Part shown: positions 1-8,772 of the stretch, one piece after another
How the letters are laid out: the number at the start of each line of letters is the position of its first letter
How positions within the stretch are numbered: the first letter of the stretch is position 1
Assembly: GCF_000238795.1 (NCBI RefSeq)
Contig: NZ_AFNK01000053.1
Location: 124,001 to 188,000 of the forward strand
Direction of reading: 5' to 3'
From: Haemophilus sputorum CCUG 13788
GTDB taxonomy: Bacteria; Pseudomonadota; Gammaproteobacteria; Enterobacterales; Pasteurellaceae
Length of the DNA: 64,000 bases
Program-made: the position numbers and the translations under genes
The notes under the pieces: generated by a model
What the model was told of the DNA's origin: nothing
The model's database searches: none
Seen by the model: the letters and a program-made list of their open reading frames with translations, nothing else

Positions 1-1389
1 GAAAAATTAGCAGATTTTGTACGTGAAGTTATTCCAGAGCGCCGCATGCATGCAAAAGGTTCTGGCGCATTCGGGACATTCACTGTTACAAACGATATTA
101 CTAAATACACGCGTGCAAAAATTTTTAGTGAAGTAGGCAAAAAAACAGAAATGTTTGCTCGATTTACTACTGTTGCTGGTGAACGTGGTGCTGCTGATGC
201 TGAAAGAGATATTCGTGGTTTCGCGTTAAAATTCTATACCGAAGAAGGTAACTGGGACTTAGTGGGTAACAACACACCAGTATTCTTCCTACGTGATCCA
301 CGTAAATTCCCTGACTTAAATAAAGCAGTAAAACGTGATCCGCGAACCAATATGCGTTCAGCAACTAACAACTGGGATTTCTGGACATTATTACCAGAAG
401 CATTGCACCAAGTAACCATTGTGATGAGTGATCGTGGTATTCCAGCAAGCTATCGCCATATGCATGGATTTGGTTCACACACTTACAGTTTATGGAATGA
501 AGCAGGTGAGCGTTTCTGGGTGAAATTCCACTTCCGTACACAACAAGGTATTAAAAACTTAACAGATGCAGAAGCAGCAGCTGTCATTGCAAATGATCGT
601 GAAAGTCACCAACGTGATTTATATGAAGCCATTGAACGTGGCGATTTTCCTAAATGGACATTATATGTACAAATTATGCCTGAAGCGGATGCAGAAAAAG
701 TGCCTTATCATCCATTCGATTTAACTAAAGTGTGGCCGAAAAAAGATTATCCGTTAATTGAGGTAGGAGAGTTTGAGCTTAACCGTAATCCTGAAAACTT
801 CTTTGCTGATGTAGAGCAATCAGCATTTGCACCAAGCAATTTAGTTCCAGGTATCGGCGTAAGTCCAGATAAGATGTTACAAGCTCGTTTATTCAACTAT
901 GCAGACGCACAACGTTATCGTTTAGGTGTGAACTATCGTCAAATTCCAGTAAACCGTCCACGTTGCCCTGTTCATAGTAATCAACGTGATGGCCAAGGGC
1001 GTGTAGACGGCAACTACGGCAGCTTACCACACTACGAGCCAAACAGCTTCAGCCAATGGCAACAACAACCAGACTTTGCTGAACCACCACTTCGCATTAA
1101 TGGTGATGCAGCACACTGGGATTATCGTAACGATGATCATGACTACTTCAGCCAACCGCGAGCATTATTTAACTTAATGAATGCAGAACAAAAACAAGCG
1201 TTATTCAATAACACTGCAGCTGCAATGGGAGATGCCCCTGATTTTATCAAATATCGTCATATTCGTAACTGTCACTGGTGTGATCCTGCGTATGGTGAAG
1301 GTGTTGCAAAAGCATTAGGACTAACCGTTGAAGATGCATTAAAAGCACGAGAAGCAGATCCTGCTTTAGGTCAAGCTAGTTTGCTCTAA
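1..1389 (+). CDS. Catalase (monofunctional heme catalase), 5' end missing
   Basis: Decomposes hydrogen peroxide in the cytoplasm. The frame is open from base 1, so the gene begins outside the window; 462 residues are visible. The ATG at 46 is internal. Visible landmarks: the catalytic His in MHAKG just after ERR, the distal Asn in [11 protein letters not shown], and the heme-ligand Tyr in [12 protein letters not shown]. The extent matches the small-subunit catalases called HktE/KatA in Haemophilus. A hairpin terminator follows at 1471-1502. Only the N-terminal 20 or so residues should be missing. The family assignment is firm; the gene name (hktE or katA) is a convention I did not choose between. 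Confidence 0.95.
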   Translation, partial: EKLADFVREVIPERRMHAKGSGAFGTFTVTNDITKYTRAKIFSEVGKKTEMFARFTTVAGERGAADAERDIRGFALKFYTEEGNWDLVGNNTPVFFLRDPRKFPDLNKAVKRDPRTNMRSATNNWDFWTLLPEALHQVTIVMSDRGIPASYRHMHGFGSHTYSLWNEAGERFWVKFHFRTQQGIKNLTDAEAAAVIANDRESHQRDLYEAIERGDFPKWTLYVQIMPEADAEKVPYHPFDLTKVWPKKDYPLIEVGEFELNRNPENFFADVEQSAFAPSNLVPGIGVSPDKMLQARLFNYADAQRYRLGVNYRQIPVNRPRCPVHSNQRDGQGRVDGNYGSLPHYEPNSFSQWQQQPDFAEPPLRINGDAAHWDYRNDDHDYFSQPRALFNLMNAEQKQALFNNTAAAMGDAPDFIKYRHIRNCHWCDPAYGEGVAKALGLTVEDALKAREADPALGQASLL

Positions 1390-1470
1390 TCTGAGTTTTG
1401 GTCTTTTTGATAAATGTAGATCGCATTGCAATTGCAAAAATACCTGAAAATCTGACCGCTTTTTATAAGA

Positions 1471-1502
1471 AAATCCCCTAAATGCTTAATCTAGGGGATT
1501 TT
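1471..1502. terminator. Bidirectional intrinsic terminator between catalase and rhodanese
   Basis: AAATCCCCTA at 1471-1480 pairs with TAGGGGATTT at 1492-1501. It lies between two convergent genes, so it can serve both. Confidence 0.75.
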
Positions 1503-1522
1503 GGCTTTAAATAATATGCTGT

Positions 1523-1894
1523 TTATTTCAAACCTTTTTTAACCAAATCTTCATAACCGCCATGATTGGTTACATTGGTATAGCCTGCATTTTTCAGCTC
1601 AGTAAGCGCGATTTCTGCACGACGACCACTACGGCAATAAAGGTTAATCGGTTCATCTTTAGCTGATCCAAGCGCTTTAACGCCTTCAACAATTTTATCG
1701 TGTGGAATATTCAAAGCATTTTGCAAATGGCCAGAGTTAAATTCCTCCGCAGAACGCACATCAATCCAAACGCCTTTTGCTTTTTCTGGTTGTACTGTGC
1801 TTGATTCTGTTTGTGGTGCAGTATTTGCATGAGCAACAAAAGAGGTGGTAATGGCAACCGCTGAAATTGCTACAGCGAGTAATTTTTTCATCAT
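1523..1894 (-). CDS. Periplasmic single-domain rhodanese (PspE-like)
   Basis: A 123-residue protein with a Sec signal peptide (MMKKLLAVAISAVAITTSFVAHA, cleavage expected after AHA near residue 23) followed by one rhodanese domain. The active-site loop reads YCRSGRRAE, with Cys as the sulfur-accepting residue and arginines typical of single-domain thiosulfate sulfurtransferases such as PspE/GlpE. It probably moves sulfane sulfur in the periplasm; the physiological acceptor is unknown. The start is supported by a GGAG stretch just upstream of ATGATG. The upstream region holds a 9-bp inverted repeat (1932-1982). Confidence 0.85.
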   Translation of the reverse strand: MMKKLLAVAISAVAITTSFVAHANTAPQTESSTVQPEKAKGVWIDVRSAEEFNSGHLQNALNIPHDKIVEGVKALGSAKDEPINLYCRSGRRAEIALTELKNAGYTNVTNHGGYEDLVKKGLK

Positions 1895-1931
1895 TCAATC
1901 TCCATTAAATAGAAAATAATAGGTTTGTTTA

Positions 1932-1982
1932 ATCGTTTATCTAGCGTTCATAATACTCCTAAATAGAATGATAATAAACGAT
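1932..1982. promoter_or_regulatory. Spaced inverted repeat upstream of the rhodanese gene
   Basis: ATCGTTTAT at 1932-1940 is exactly complementary in reverse to ATAAACGAT at 1974-1982, with 33 bases between. It sits in the probable rhodanese promoter region. No known operator was recognised; chance is possible in AT-rich DNA. Confidence 0.25.
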
Positions 1983-2010
1983 GAATTAAGCAAAAACGTT
2001 CGGAAATCTA

Positions 2011-2041
2011 ACCGCACTTTAAAAGAGAAAAGCCGTCTGAA
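2011..2041. repeat. Hin-type USS core next to a Neisserial-type DUS 10-mer
   Basis: ACCGCACTT at 2011-2019 is the reverse complement of AAGTGCGGT, the H. influenzae USS core. GCCGTCTGAA at 2032-2041 is the 10-base Neisseria DNA-uptake sequence. Both lie in the 419-base gap between the rhodanese gene and oadG. The rest of the window uses the Apl-type core. This is a direct sequence observation; its origin is inference. Confidence 0.6.
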
Positions 2042-2066
2042 AAATGACTTTTAAACGGTCTTTGGA
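2030..2066 (-). terminator. Possible minus-strand terminator built on the DUS-like arm
   Basis: Read on the minus strand, CCGTTTAAAA (after GA) can pair with TTTTCAGACGG across a short loop, with one G-U pair and one bulge, followed by CTTTTCTCTTTT. It lies just downstream of the short open frame at 2076-2225. The fold was done by eye and is imperfect. Confidence 0.3.
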
Positions 2067-2075
2067 AGAGAGATG

Positions 2076-2225
2076 TTAATAGGAGAAAGAGCAGCCTTCG
2101 TAGGCTAGAATTTTACAATCTTTTGCGTCTTTAGCTTTGCATAATTTTCCTTTTAGGGATTGCTTACTGAGGTTAGAGATATCTAGTAGCAGTACTTCTT
2201 TATATTTATACCTCCAAAGTATGAT
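2076..2225 (-). pseudogene. Possible remnant of a small Cys-containing protein gene
   Basis: An open minus-strand frame of 49 codons ends in a stop at 2076-2078. Its translation looks protein-like, with CKAKDAKDCKILAYEGCSF near the end (three Cys in the last 25 or so residues), but there is no ATG, GTG or TTG in frame after the preceding stop at 2226-2228. It could be the 3' remnant of a lost gene, or a chance open frame. No family was recognised. It is bracketed by the DUS-like hairpin on one side and the oadG-proximal hairpin on the other. The whole 1895-2313 gap otherwise contains no gene that I can support. Confidence 0.2.
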
Positions 2226-2245
2226 CTATTTCAAACTTCTAACGT

Positions 2246-2276
2246 AAACCGTTTGCGAAACAAGCGGTTTTTTTTT
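2246..2276 (+). terminator. Terminator-like hairpin just upstream of oadG
   Basis: AAACCGTTT (2246-2254) pairs with AAGCGGTTT (2262-2270; one G-U pair) around a 7-base loop, followed by a T run to 2276. The right arm and loop contain a USS (ACAAGCGGT, 2260-2268). It ends 37 bases before the oadG start codon. It either ends an upstream transcript or acts as an attenuator in the oad leader. Confidence 0.55.
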
Positions 2277-2313
2277 ATCTTAATATTCCCATCAAATTGC
2301 ATAAGGAGTTGTT

Positions 2314-2574
2314 ATGACCCACGCTGAACTGTTTGGTGAAGGTGTCAATTTAATGTTTTCCGGTATGGGATTTGTGATGATTTTTTTATTCATCCTTATC
2401 TATGCTATTAAGTGGATGTCTTTACTGATCAACCGATATTTCCCTGAACCTATTGTTGCTCCAATTCCGCCTAAGCCTGCTGCAACAATCCCTCAAGCAG
2501 CTAATGATATTGAACGGTTGCGTCCTGTTATTGCAGCAGCCATTGCCCATCATAGAAAAAAACAAGGTTTGTAA
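2314..2574 (+). CDS. oadG: Oxaloacetate decarboxylase gamma subunit
   Basis: A small 86-residue membrane subunit of the Na+-translocating oxaloacetate decarboxylase. One N-terminal transmembrane helix (about residues 15-38, [20 protein letters not shown]) is followed by a Pro/Ala-rich cytoplasmic tail ([11 protein letters not shown]), the usual design; the tail links the alpha and beta subunits. The ribosome-binding site AAGGAG sits 6 bases before the ATG. oadA starts 20 bases downstream and oadB follows, so this is the first gene of oadGAB. A terminator-like hairpin lies in its leader. Confidence 0.93.
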   Translation: MTHAELFGEGVNLMFSGMGFVMIFLFILIYAIKWMSLLINRYFPEPIVAPIPPKPAATIPQAANDIERLRPVIAAAIAHHRKKQGL

Positions 2575-2593
2575 AAATAAAAAGGAATAAATT

Positions 2594-4405
2594 ATGACGA
2601 ATACAACGAAAAAAATTGCGATTACCGATGTCGTTTTACGCGATGCGCATCAATCTTTATTTGCGACCCGTTTACGTTTGGACGATATGCTTCCTATTGC
2701 AGCAGAGTTAGATAAAATCGGTTTTTGGTCTTTAGAAGCTTGGGGTGGTGCAACCTTTGATAGCTGTATCCGCTTTTTAGGGGAAGATCCTTGGGTACGT
2801 TTACGTGAATTGAAAAAAGCGATTCCGAATACGCCGTTACAAATGTTACTACGTGGACAGAATTTATTAGGTTATCGCCATTATGCGGACGATGTTGTCG
2901 ATAAATTTGTTGAGCGTTCTGTGGCAAATGGTATGAATGTATTCCGCGTGTTTGATGCATTAAATGACCCGCGTAATATGAAACAGGCACTACAAGCGGT
3001 CAAAAAACAGGGCGGTCATGCACAAGGTACATTAAGTTATACCACCAGCCCAGTTCATACGTTACAAACTTGGTTAGATGTAACTGAGCAGCTTTTAGAA
3101 ATCGGCATTGATTCTTTAGTGATTAAAGATATGTCTGGTATTTTAACGCCGCTAGCAGCAGAAGAATTGGTGCGTGCAATTAAAAAACAATTTGATGTGG
3201 AATTACATTTACATTGCCATTCTACGACAGGTATGGCTGAAATGGCGTTATTAAAAGCGATTGAAGCGGGTGTTGACGGAGTTGATACTTCTATTTCATC
3301 TATGTCTGGTACTTATGGCCATCCAGCAACGGAATCTATTGTGGCAACCTTACAAGGTAGTCGTTTTGATACTGGATTAGATATTTTAGCGTTAGAGCGA
3401 ATTTCTGCTTATTTCCGCGATGTTCGTAAAAAATATGCACAATTTGAAGGTCAGCTTCGTGGTATTGATAGCCGAATTTTAGTCGCACAAGTTCCTGGCG
3501 GCATGCTAACTAATCTTGAAAATCAACTTAAACAGCAAAATGCATCAGATAAGTTAGATCAGGTATTGCAAGAGATTCCAAAAGTTCGTCAAGAATTAGG
3601 TTATATTCCGCTAGTAACACCAACTTCACAAATTGTTGGTACACAATCTGTGATGAATGTGTTGATGGGCGAACGTTATAAAACGATTGCAAAAGAAACT
3701 GCAGGGATTTTAAAAGGCGAGTACGGAAAAACGCCAGCGCCGGTTGATGCTGCATTACAGGCTCGAGTATTAGAAGGTGCTCAACCCATTACTGACAGAC
3801 CGGCAGATCATATTGCACCAGAATGGGAAAAATTAGCCCAAGAAGTGACAGCTCAAGCAAAAGAAAAAGGCATTACGCTTGCAGAAAATGCAGTAGACGA
3901 TGTTTTAATTGTTGCGTTATTCCAACAAGTGGGCTGGAAATTCTTAGAAAATCGTCATAATCCAGCGGCGTTTGAACCAGCGCCAACTGGCAAAGAAATT
4001 GCAAAAAATAGTGAAAAACCGACCGCTTCTCATGCGCCTCAATCTCCGGCAGTTTATACCATTGAAGTTGAAGGTAAAGCCTTTGTTGTGAAAGTGAGCG
4101 AAGGTGGCGATATTACGCATATCGCACCAACGAGTGCGCTACAAGCGGCAGCACCTGTGGCAGCCCAACCTGCGCCAGCTGCAAGTGCGAATGCTGAGCC
4201 GGTTAAAGCGCCAATGGCGGGAACTATCCTCAAAGTTGAAGTGACTGAAGGACAACAAGTTGCTGAAGGCGATGTCTTGTTAATTTTAGAAGCCATGAAG
4301 ATGGAAACACAAATTTGTGCAGCGAAAGCAGGCGTAGTACAAGGCATTAGTGTTAAACAAGGCGATGTAGTGGCAGTTGAGCAAGTCATGATGAGCTTAG
4401 CTTAA
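2594..4405 (+). CDS. oadA: Oxaloacetate decarboxylase alpha subunit (biotin carboxyltransferase)
   Basis: Transfers the carboxyl group of oxaloacetate to biotin on the same polypeptide; the membrane subunits then release CO2 and export Na+. 603 residues. Order: pyruvate-carboxyltransferase TIM barrel starting at [17 protein letters not shown], with the metal-binding [12 protein letters not shown] stretch in mid-domain; a conserved carboxylase region; an Ala/Pro linker near residues 515-535; and a C-terminal biotinyl domain with EAMKMET, the biotinylated Lys being residue 569. Full family length, no lesion. An Apl-type USS lies inside the gene (2992-3000). Second gene of oadGAB. Confidence 0.96.
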   Translation: MTNTTKKIAITDVVLRDAHQSLFATRLRLDDMLPIAAELDKIGFWSLEAWGGATFDSCIRFLGEDPWVRLRELKKAIPNTPLQMLLRGQNLLGYRHYADDVVDKFVERSVANGMNVFRVFDALNDPRNMKQALQAVKKQGGHAQGTLSYTTSPVHTLQTWLDVTEQLLEIGIDSLVIKDMSGILTPLAAEELVRAIKKQFDVELHLHCHSTTGMAEMALLKAIEAGVDGVDTSISSMSGTYGHPATESIVATLQGSRFDTGLDILALERISAYFRDVRKKYAQFEGQLRGIDSRILVAQVPGGMLTNLENQLKQQNASDKLDQVLQEIPKVRQELGYIPLVTPTSQIVGTQSVMNVLMGERYKTIAKETAGILKGEYGKTPAPVDAALQARVLEGAQPITDRPADHIAPEWEKLAQEVTAQAKEKGITLAENAVDDVLIVALFQQVGWKFLENRHNPAAFEPAPTGKEIAKNSEKPTASHAPQSPAVYTIEVEGKAFVVKVSEGGDITHIAPTSALQAAAPVAAQPAPAASANAEPVKAPMAGTILKVEVTEGQQVAEGDVLLILEAMKMETQICAAKAGVVQGISVKQGDVVAVEQVMMSLA

Positions 4406-4420
4406 TTTTTCAAATATCTC

Positions 4421-4445
4421 GTAAAGGTGGCTTTGTCGCCTTTAC
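4421..4445 (+). other. Intercistronic hairpin between oadA and oadB
   Basis: GTAAAGG at 4421-4427 pairs with CCTTTAC at 4439-4445, extended inward by wobble pairs. There is no T run after it, so an mRNA processing or stability element is more likely than a terminator. Confidence 0.45.
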
Positions 4446-4484
4446 AAAGTAGTCATTACGTTGCTACAAGAAAAAGGATAAAAC

Positions 4485-5792
4485 ATGGATAGCATTATTG
4501 CGCTTTTTAAAGGCATGGGCATCATGCATATGGGGTGGGGGCAGGCAATTATGATTGCTGTAAGCTTGCTCCTGCTTTGGCTGGCAATTGCCAGAAAATT
4601 TGAGCCTCTTTTACTTTTACCTATTGGCTTTGGCGGTTTACTTTCTAACATTCCAGAAGCTGGGCTTGCAATGACAGCATTAGATAACTTGCTGCAACAT
4701 GGTACGCCTGAACAATTGTCGGTTATCGCGGCGAAAGTGAATAGTCCAAGCTTAGAATTAGAGAGTTTAAAAGAGGCAATCGCTTTAGCATTACCTTCTG
4801 TTCAAAATGAATTAGAAGTTATAGCGGGCGATATGGGCTACACAGCAGGGGTGTTAGCGTTATTCTATAAAGTTGCCATTGGTTATGGTGTTGCGCCACT
4901 TATCATCTTTATGGGTGTTGGGGCAATGACTGATTTTGGTCCATTATTATCTAACCCGAAAACTTTATTGTTAGGTGCGGCTGCTCAATTTGGGATTTTT
5001 GCTACCGTACTCGGTGCGTTAGGGTTGAACTGGTTAGGTGTGATTGACTTTACCTTGCCTCAAGCAGCAGCTATCGGGATTATTGGTGGCGCAGATGGCC
5101 CAACTGCAATTTACTTAGCAAGTAAACTAGCACCAGAATTATTAGGTGCCATTGCTGTTGCTGCTTATTCTTATATGGCATTAGTACCACTTATTCAGCC
5201 ACCAATTATGAAGGCATTAACTAATGATGAAGAGCGCCGGATTAGAATGGTTCAAGGTCGTACAGTAAGTAACCGAGAGAAAATTCTTTTCCCAATAGTA
5301 TTATTGGTTCTCGTGGCATTATTGTTACCTGATGCAGCACCATTATTAGGGATGTTCTGTTTCGGTAACTTAATGCGTGTTAGTGGTGTGGTAGAGCGTT
5401 TAAACGATACCGCTCAAAATGCACTAATTAACATTGTAACTATTTTCTTAGGTTTATCTGTGGGGGCTAAATTAGTCGCGGATAAATTCCTCCAACCACA
5501 AACCTTAGGTATTTTAGTTTTAGGTGTAATAGCTTTTGGTATTGGGACTGCAAGTGGCGTGTTGATGGCGAAATTGATGAATAAATTCAGCAAAGAGAAA
5601 ATCAACCCATTAATTGGTTCAGCTGGTGTTTCTGCTGTGCCAATGGCTGCGCGTGTATCAAATAAAGTTGGTCAGGAATATGATAAACAAAACTTCTTAC
5701 TGATGCATGCAATGGGACCAAACGTAGCAGGTGTAATCGGTTCTGCGATTGCAGCTGGTGTGATGTTGAAATATATTTCAGCAATGATGTAG
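4485..5792 (+). CDS. oadB: Oxaloacetate decarboxylase beta subunit (Na+ pump)
   Basis: Integral membrane subunit that decarboxylates carboxybiotin and exports Na+. 435 residues, mostly hydrophobic, with about nine or more membrane segments. Conserved family stretches are visible: [17 protein letters not shown] with the Asp important for Na+ binding, [16 protein letters not shown], and the C-terminal [21 protein letters not shown] at 4485 is preceded by AAAAGGA. Third gene of oadGAB, separated from oadA by 79 bases holding a hairpin, and followed by a strong terminator. Together with NhaB in this window it indicates sodium bioenergetics. Confidence 0.95.
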   Translation: MDSIIALFKGMGIMHMGWGQAIMIAVSLLLLWLAIARKFEPLLLLPIGFGGLLSNIPEAGLAMTALDNLLQHGTPEQLSVIAAKVNSPSLELESLKEAIALALPSVQNELEVIAGDMGYTAGVLALFYKVAIGYGVAPLIIFMGVGAMTDFGPLLSNPKTLLLGAAAQFGIFATVLGALGLNWLGVIDFTLPQAAAIGIIGGADGPTAIYLASKLAPELLGAIAVAAYSYMALVPLIQPPIMKALTNDEERRIRMVQGRTVSNREKILFPIVLLVLVALLLPDAAPLLGMFCFGNLMRVSGVVERLNDTAQNALINIVTIFLGLSVGAKLVADKFLQPQTLGILVLGVIAFGIGTASGVLMAKLMNKFSKEKINPLIGSAGVSAVPMAARVSNKVGQEYDKQNFLLMHAMGPNVAGVIGSAIAAGVMLKYISAMM

Positions 5793-5797
5793 GAACG

Positions 5798-5831
5798 AAA
5801 GCGCAGTCTTGTTAAGCTGCGCTTTATTTTT
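5798..5831 (+). terminator. oad operon terminator
   Basis: AAAGCGCAG (5798-5806) pairs with CTGCGCTTT (5817-5825), followed by ATTTTT. Confidence 0.85.
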
Positions 5832-5969
5832 AGCAAAATTTCTGTGCAATGAATGGTTATTTAATGAAACAATTCGCTTAGCAGATAGTCAAAATATTGC
5901 TGGAGAAAATATCAAGTTCAGCAGCAAATAGTTACTATGCTTTTCTTGTCTTTATCAATGGAGAATGTT

Positions 5970-6536
5970 ATGAACATAATCACTATTTTAATTGTTCTTG
6001 CTGTTATTTTAGTGGGATTTATTGTTGTTCTTTATAACGGATTAATCGCTAAGCGAAATCAAGTAAAAAGTATTGAGGCTGGCGTCGATACTCAACTAAA
6101 ACGCCGTTATGATTTATTACCAAACTTAGTTGCCACAGCAAAGGCTTATATGGCACATGAGTCAGAATTATTACAAAAAATTGTGAGTTTGCGTGAAAAA
6201 GCACAGATGACTCACTCGAGTGCAGAAAAATTTGCACTAAATAATCAACTTTCTAGCGCATTGAATGGATTGCGTATTCAGATTGAAAACTATCCAGACT
6301 TGAAATCGAATCAAAATATTTTGCACGTTCAACAAGCATTAACAGAAGTAGAAGAGCAAATCTCAGCTGCTAGACGAGCATACAATTCAGCGGTTGAAAT
6401 TTATAATAATGCCGTTGAAATGTTTCCTTCGAATATGGTTGCGAATTTTTTTGGTTTCAAACAAGGTAGCTTTTTTGATATTCCTGAAAATGAGGCAAAA
6501 GCACCAAATATGCAGAACTTATTTAATAATAAATAA
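5970..6536 (+). CDS. LemA family protein (first copy)
   Basis: 188 residues from the ATG at 5970. That start is preferred over the ATG at 5937 because GGAG lies 6 bases before it and the protein then begins directly with the family's N-terminal membrane helix (MNIITILIVLAVILVGFIVV). The rest is a helical LemA domain with the recognisable RYDLLPNLVATAKAYMAHE segment and a C-terminal MFPSNMVANFFGF stretch. LemA proteins are membrane-anchored with a long helical bundle; their molecular role is unsettled. A DUF3137 gene follows 11 bases later, a recurrent pairing. A second LemA is encoded at 17994-18578. Confidence 0.9.
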   Translation: MNIITILIVLAVILVGFIVVLYNGLIAKRNQVKSIEAGVDTQLKRRYDLLPNLVATAKAYMAHESELLQKIVSLREKAQMTHSSAEKFALNNQLSSALNGLRIQIENYPDLKSNQNILHVQQALTEVEEQISAARRAYNSAVEIYNNAVEMFPSNMVANFFGFKQGSFFDIPENEAKAPNMQNLFNNK

Positions 6537-6547
6537 GGAAACTAAGA

Positions 6548-7435
6548 ATGGAAGGTGGAAAATCAATCGAAGGCATTCGTTTTACCCAATTAGAAAAATT
6601 AGAACAGGAGCGTTTACTTCTTCTAAAATTAGCGAATAAATCGGCTATAGGGTTAGCTATCTTTGCTTTTTTATTTATTGGCACGCTTGCATCAGAAAGT
6701 CATCTTAAAGCACTACTCTTTTTTGGGTTAATGATTTATCTAGTTAAGTACCTTTTACAGCGAAAAGAGACTTTTATTAAGCATTTTAAACTCAATGTAA
6801 TTACAGCTATTGTCCAGCATTTTAATCTGACTTATTCACCAAGAAGTGGGTTACCTATGCAAGATTTTTATGCAATTTATGATGTAACTTGCGAAAGTTG
6901 GCGTAGTGAAGATTTAATTTATGGTGAGGTAGATGGTGTAAAGGTTGAAATTGCGGATGTGATTGCACGTAAAATGCAAAAAGATACTAAGATTAAACCA
7001 TTGTTAATTAAAGATTTTTCTGGCATTTTACTAAAAGCGACTTTCCCAAAACAATTAACACATCATGTTTATGTCTGTGATAAAGATGATTTTGGCGTAA
7101 AATCTTCAGGCGAAAAAGCAGTAATGGATAATGCTGAATTTAATCGTCATTTTAATGTGTTTTCAGATGATCAGATTATGGCAAGATATGCGTTAACACC
7201 AGCATTGATGGAAACATTATGTGCTTTAAAGCATAAATTTAATTGCCCAATCTCCTTGGTTTTTGAAGGCCAAGAAATTCGACTGGCAATCAATTTAAAA
7301 ATAGATAGTTTCGAACCTAATTTTCAGGTTTCTTTACTTGAAGATGAGGTTATTAAAAACTATATCAGCAGCATCAAGGGTTTTATTGATATGGTTAAAT
7401 CATTACGGTTAAATCCAATGATTTGGCAAGTCTAA
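6548..7435 (+). CDS. DUF3137-type membrane protein paired with lemA
   Basis: 295 residues. An N-terminal helical stretch (FTQLEKLEQERLLLLKLANK) leads to two close transmembrane helices (about residues 34-50 and 53-70), then a soluble domain with alternating strands and helices (YAIYDVTCESWRSEDLIYGEVDGV). The layout is that of DUF3137 proteins, which are commonly found beside lemA; function unknown. AGGA about 9 bases before the ATG supports the start. It forms a two-gene unit with the preceding lemA and ends at the bidirectional terminator 7444-7470. Confidence 0.7.
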   Translation: MEGGKSIEGIRFTQLEKLEQERLLLLKLANKSAIGLAIFAFLFIGTLASESHLKALLFFGLMIYLVKYLLQRKETFIKHFKLNVITAIVQHFNLTYSPRSGLPMQDFYAIYDVTCESWRSEDLIYGEVDGVKVEIADVIARKMQKDTKIKPLLIKDFSGILLKATFPKQLTHHVYVCDKDDFGVKSSGEKAVMDNAEFNRHFNVFSDDQIMARYALTPALMETLCALKHKFNCPISLVFEGQEIRLAINLKIDSFEPNFQVSLLEDEVIKNYISSIKGFIDMVKSLRLNPMIWQV

Positions 7436-7443
7436 AATTAACA

Positions 7444-7470
7444 CAGGGCGAGTAATTTCGCCCTGATTTT
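7444..7470. terminator. Bidirectional terminator between DUF3137 gene and metallophosphoesterase
   Basis: CAGGGCGA (7444-7451) pairs with TCGCCCTG (7458-7465), followed by T residues on the plus strand; the minus strand also has a T-rich tail. Confidence 0.8.
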
Positions 7471-8543
7471 TATTTCCCTTTCACCTCTAAAATCCAGACT
7501 TCTGATTGAGAGCCTAGGCGTAGTGGGATACCCCAAAAGCCATAGCCAGAAGTTACCACAAAATGTCCATTGCCAATTTTTTCATAGCCGTAGTCTAAAC
7601 GGTACATTAAATAGGTCACAATATTAGCAGGGAAAATTTGCCCTCTGTGGGTATGACCTGAAACTTGTAAATCAATAGGTAATGTTGAATGGATTTCGAT
7701 TTCATCAGGGCGATGATCCATTAAGAAAACCGGTTTTTGTGTATTAACATTCTGTAATAGTTCAGCGGTGGTTGGGCGCTTTTTATAAAGATGGTCGTTT
7801 CGTCCAATAATAGTAAATTGATTGCCAATTTCGACCGCTTGATCCCATAACACTTTAATGCCGGCAGCCTCAATTTCTTTAGTAATAGGCTCTTGTTGAC
7901 CAAAAAAATCATGGTTGCCGAGTGTAGCATAGACGCCTAAAGGTGCTTTTAATTTAGCCAAATGTGGGCGCATATCTTCTGCAATATAAGCTTGAACATT
8001 ATCATCCATAATATCGCCCGGTAGTAAAATAAGATCGACATTCTCTTGATTAAAAATTTCTGCCAGCTTATCTAACTGCTTTCCACCGAATAATTTACCT
8101 AAATGGAAATCGCTTGCGACACCAATGCGTAGCGGTTTATCTAATGGTTTATCTAATACAATGGTTTGATGTATCACTTTGGGTACATAAGCGTTATAGA
8201 CCCCTAAACCAAGGCTACCAAATAGAATAAACGGATAGGCGATACGCAACCAATGACTTTTCTTCTTGCGCATTAAATGGTAGCAAAATGCGGTAAAAAT
8301 GCTGGCAAGAAAAGCAAATAATAAGAAGGCAAGTAAAAGTGCTACACTTCTAAATGCGGAGATTACACGGGCAAGTTGTAATAGAAAAATGGTATTAACG
8401 ACTAAGTAACTGATTAAGGTTAACGCTTTTCGTTTAGTTATTGAGAGATTAAAAAACCATCCTAATGTGCGAGTAAAACTATACAAAAATAGCTGTAAAA
8501 AAATAAAAACTGCAGCGTAAGTGAAATAATAACGAAGTTCCAT
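7470..8543 (-). CDS. Membrane-anchored metallophosphoesterase (YkuE/YaeI-like)
   Basis: 357 residues. Four N-terminal transmembrane helices (about residues 5-125) precede a calcineurin-like phosphoesterase domain. The metal-binding motifs occur in order: GVASDFHLG, LLPGDIMDD, TLGNHDFFG, and VSGHTHRGQ, so the dinuclear metal site appears complete. Relatives cleave phosphodiesters or pyrophosphates, some in lipid-linked substrates; the substrate here cannot be told. ATG is preceded by AAAGGA. It appears monocistronic, convergent with the lemA/DUF3137 unit. Confidence 0.88.
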   Translation of the reverse strand: MELRYYFTYAAVFIFLQLFLYSFTRTLGWFFNLSITKRKALTLISYLVVNTIFLLQLARVISAFRSVALLLAFLLFAFLASIFTAFCYHLMRKKKSHWLRIAYPFILFGSLGLGVYNAYVPKVIHQTIVLDKPLDKPLRIGVASDFHLGKLFGGKQLDKLAEIFNQENVDLILLPGDIMDDNVQAYIAEDMRPHLAKLKAPLGVYATLGNHDFFGQQEPITKEIEAAGIKVLWDQAVEIGNQFTIIGRNDHLYKKRPTTAELLQNVNTQKPVFLMDHRPDEIEIHSTLPIDLQVSGHTHRGQIFPANIVTYLMYRLDYGYEKIGNGHFVVTSGYGFWGIPLRLGSQSEVWILEVKGK

Positions 8544-8693
8544 TGGTTTCCTTTAAGTAAGTGATTCATCGGAGGAGACTGACTTATCTTATCATTGAAG
8601 ATAATTTTTGTCACAATAATGGATAAATCAACAATATATGTGATTTTTTTACATATTGCGATTACAGAAATAATAGATACATACGCATAATAA

Positions 8694-8732
8694 TTAAAAA
8701 ATGCCTGCACCAAAAAATTCGGTGCAGGCATT
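8694..8732 (-). terminator. adhE terminator
   Basis: AATGCCTGCACC (8700-8711) pairs perfectly with GGTGCAGGCATT (8721-8732). On the minus strand it is followed by a T run (A run at 8696-8700), 40 bases past the adhE stop. Confidence 0.88.
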
Positions 8733-8772
8733 GATACTTTACATTGAGTGTTTGGCTAGTCGCGAGTTAAGG

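Noticed and set aside
1960-1985. AGAATGATAATAAACG, partly like a Fur box
   Set aside because: Too few matches to the 19-base consensus and only AT-rich resemblance.
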